In this document: one piece after another, positions 6,763-8,424 of the stretch
How the letters are laid out: each line of letters starts with the position of its first letter
Position numbering within the stretch: position 1 is the stretch's first letter
DNA from: MESE01 sp036675035
GTDB lineage: Bacteria; Pseudomonadota; Gammaproteobacteria; Burkholderiales; Burkholderiaceae_D
Direction: 5' to 3'
Assembly (NCBI GenBank): GCA_036675035.1
Contig: JAKFFO010000195.1
Location: 1-8,424 of the forward strand
Length of the DNA stretch: 8,424 bases
The notes under the pieces: model-generated
Databases searched by the model: none
The model's input: the letters and a program-made list of their open reading frames with translations, nothing else
What the model was told of the DNA's origin: nothing
Made by a program: the position numbers and the translations under genes

Positions 6763-8268
6763 ATGACAAAATTCATTCTCGCTCTGGATCAGGGCACGAC
6801 GAGCTCACGTGCCATTTTATTCGACCATGCGGGGCGCATTCGCGGCTCTGTGCAGCAAGAATTCCGGCAAATATTTCCGAAGCCGGGATGGGTAGAGCAT
6901 GATGCCAACGAGATTTGGCAAACTCAGCTTTCAGTGGCACAAAAGGTGCTGAAAGAGAATCTGGTTTCTGCTGCAGATGTTAGCGCAATCGGGATAACCA
7001 ATCAGCGAGAGACTGCGGTATTGTGGGATCGCACTACGGGCGAGCCCGTATGCAATGCGATTGTTTGGCAGGATCGGCGCACTGCGGAATTTTGCGACAA
7101 GTTGCGAGCAGAAGGCAAAGCACCGCTTTTTCAAAGCAAGTCCGGGCTTGTTATTGACTCCTATTTTTCGGGCACAAAAGTGAACTGGATGCTCGACAAT
7201 CTGCCTGGCCTGCGTGACCGCGCAAATCGTGGCGAGTTAGCGTTCGGTACGATTGACAGCTGGCTTATTTTCAAGCTGTGTGGCATACACGTGACCGATA
7301 CCAGCAATGCGTCCCGCACGCTGATGTTTAACATTCATACGTTGGATTGGGACGACGAGTTACTGAATATGCTCAATGTACCGCGCACCTTGTTGCCAAG
7401 TGTTGTCGCAAGCAGCGGTACGATCGGGGAATCTTATCCGGATCTGTTTGGCGATCGCATCGCGATCGCAGGGATCGCGGGCGACCAGCAGGCGGCGACG
7501 TTCGGACAGGCATGTCATCAATCGGGCATGGCAAAAAACACTTACGGCACCGGCTGTTTCATGTTGATGAATACCGGTAAAAATGCAATTCCCTCTCATA
7601 ATAATTTGCTTACCACAGTTGGTTGGTCCACCGGAGCTCCCCTTCCTGAGCACACGGACTATATGCTCGAAGGTAGTGTTTTCATGGCTGGGGCGACGGT
7701 GCAGTGGTTGCGCGACGGACTAGGCATCATCAAGGACTCTTCAGAAGTTGAAGCTCTTGCGACCAGTGTTCTCGACACCGGCGGTGTGGTTTTCGTGCCC
7801 GCATTCGCAGGCCTGGGGGCGCCGCATTGGGATGCTTACGCACGCGGTACGGTTCTCGGAATGACCCGCGGCACGACCAAAGCGCATATTGCACGCGCAG
7901 CGCTGGAAAGTATCGCATATCAGACTGTCGACGTGCTCGAGGCAATGCAACGTGATTCATCAATTCAGTTGCAGGAACTGCGAGTCGACGGAGGCGCCGC
8001 TTGGAACGATTTACTGATGCAGTTCCAATCTGACATTCTCGGTGTTCCCGTCGTACGGCCGGTCATTACAGAAACGACCGCATTGGGCGCCGCGTATCTT
8101 GCTGGATTGGCAGTCGGGTTTTGGTCGTCGCGGGAGGAAATTACTGCGCAATGGCAGATACAGCAGAGGTTCGAACCAAGAATGTCACCCGATGAACGAA
8201 TGCAGCGCCTCACTCGCTGGCACCGGGCGATAGAACGAGCGAAAGCGTGGGATGATAATAACGATTGA
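6763..8268 (+). CDS. glpK: Glycerol kinase
   Basis: This complete 501-residue FGGY-family kinase phosphorylates glycerol to sn-glycerol-3-phosphate with ATP, the first step of glycerol use after uptake. Characteristic segments are the N-terminal phosphate loop LDQGTTSSRA (8-17), GITNQRET (77-84), VWQDRRT (101-107), GIAGDQQA (237-244), KNTYGTGCFMLMNTG (258-272), GLGAPHWDAYARG (350-362) and the C-terminal FGGY region around VDGGAAWNDLLMQF (408-421). Residues aligning with the E. coli glycerol site are present: Arg82, Glu83, Tyr134, Asp241 and Phe266. The GGKGGTR loop that binds fructose-1,6-bisphosphate in the E. coli enzyme is missing, and the C-terminal segment that contacts IIAGlc there is different, so those inhibitions are probably absent. 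It follows the SMP-30 gene by 18 bp with no clear Shine-Dalgarno and is followed by a strong terminator. Neither glpF nor glpD is in view. Confidence 0.97.
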   Translation: MTKFILALDQGTTSSRAILFDHAGRIRGSVQQEFRQIFPKPGWVEHDANEIWQTQLSVAQKVLKENLVSAADVSAIGITNQRETAVLWDRTTGEPVCNAIVWQDRRTAEFCDKLRAEGKAPLFQSKSGLVIDSYFSGTKVNWMLDNLPGLRDRANRGELAFGTIDSWLIFKLCGIHVTDTSNASRTLMFNIHTLDWDDELLNMLNVPRTLLPSVVASSGTIGESYPDLFGDRIAIAGIAGDQQAATFGQACHQSGMAKNTYGTGCFMLMNTGKNAIPSHNNLLTTVGWSTGAPLPEHTDYMLEGSVFMAGATVQWLRDGLGIIKDSSEVEALATSVLDTGGVVFVPAFAGLGAPHWDAYARGTVLGMTRGTTKAHIARAALESIAYQTVDVLEAMQRDSSIQLQELRVDGGAAWNDLLMQFQSDILGVPVVRPVITETTALGAAYLAGLAVGFWSSREEITAQWQIQQRFEPRMSPDERMQRLTRWHRAIERAKAWDDNND

Positions 8269-8320
8269 TTTTCTGACCAGCGAAATTCAATCCGCAAGAA
8301 ACTTGACTCGCAAAAAGCAA

Positions 8321-8350
8321 AACCCCTCAGTATTCACTGAGGGGTTTTTT
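8321..8350. terminator. Strong bidirectional intrinsic terminator between glpK and the rRNA operon
   Basis: AACCCCTCAGT (8321-8331) pairs perfectly with ACTGAGGGGTT (8336-8346) around the loop ATTC. On the plus strand the stem runs directly into a T tract, six T in all counting the stem end, and would terminate the SMP-30/glpK transcript. On the minus strand the stem is followed by TTTTGCTTTTTG, so it can also end the rRNA operon transcript about 10 nt past the 5S 3' end. Confidence 0.93.
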
Positions 8351-8356
8351 AATAAC

Positions 8357-8424
8357 AGCCTGACGATGACCTACTTTCACACTGGTTGCAGCACTATCAT
8401 CGGCGCGAAGTCGTTTCACGGTCC
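8357..8424 (-). rRNA. rrf: 5S ribosomal RNA (3' part; 5' end outside window)
   Basis: Read on the minus strand, the last 68 bases match the 3' half of betaproteobacterial 5S rRNA. They include the conserved GCGCCGATGATAGTG segment, the GTGTGAAAGTAGGTCATCG segment and the closing CGTCAGGCT of the terminal stem. The remaining 5' half, roughly 45-50 nt, and the rest of the rRNA operon should lie to the right of the window. The 3' boundary is placed at the end of the terminal stem and may be off by one or two bases. The gene is transcribed towards glpK, with the shared terminator between them. Confidence 0.92.

Overview
The window looks like chromosomal DNA of a betaproteobacterium, most likely Burkholderiales and perhaps Oxalobacteraceae. 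The basis is the beta-type 5S rRNA 3' half at the right edge, the general character of the encoded proteins and a moderate GC content. The family-level placement is an inference from recalled family likeness, not a computed result. No phage, IS, CRISPR, tRNA or toxin-antitoxin genes are visible.

Left part (1-2480), all on the minus strand. A long-chain acyl-CoA synthetase gene (fadD) starts at 1131 and runs off the left edge, so only its first 377 codons are present. Upstream of it is a separate lipoprotein gene for a predicted HExxH zinc aminopeptidase (COG4324 type). The 248-bp gap between them holds a candidate fadD promoter and a cluster of CTATCG inverted repeats. A 734-bp divergent gap (2481-3214) follows, with no convincing gene.

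Middle part. An M20-family amidohydrolase (hippurate hydrolase/aminoacylase type) at 3215-4420 on the plus strand converges with a minus-strand DUF3047-type lipoprotein gene at 4564-5355. A gap of about 500 bp (5356-5853) follows and contains several inverted repeats but no convincing gene.

Right part. A plus-strand pair encodes an SMP-30/gluconolactonase/regucalcin-type protein and, 18 bp downstream, glycerol kinase (glpK). The pair probably forms one transcription unit. It runs head-on into the 3' end of an rRNA operon: the 5S rRNA gene lies on the minus strand and is cut by the right edge. A strong GC-rich hairpin with flanking A and T tracts lies between glpK and 5S and can terminate transcription from both sides.

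The genes are mostly housekeeping: fatty-acid activation, amide hydrolysis, cell-envelope lipoproteins and glycerol or sugar-acid catabolism. I did not find a clear undescribed multi-gene system. The items most worth a second look are the repeat cluster before fadD, the nested inverted repeats before the DUF3047 gene, the SMP-30/glpK pairing, and the lack of the fructose-1,6-bisphosphate loop in this glycerol kinase.
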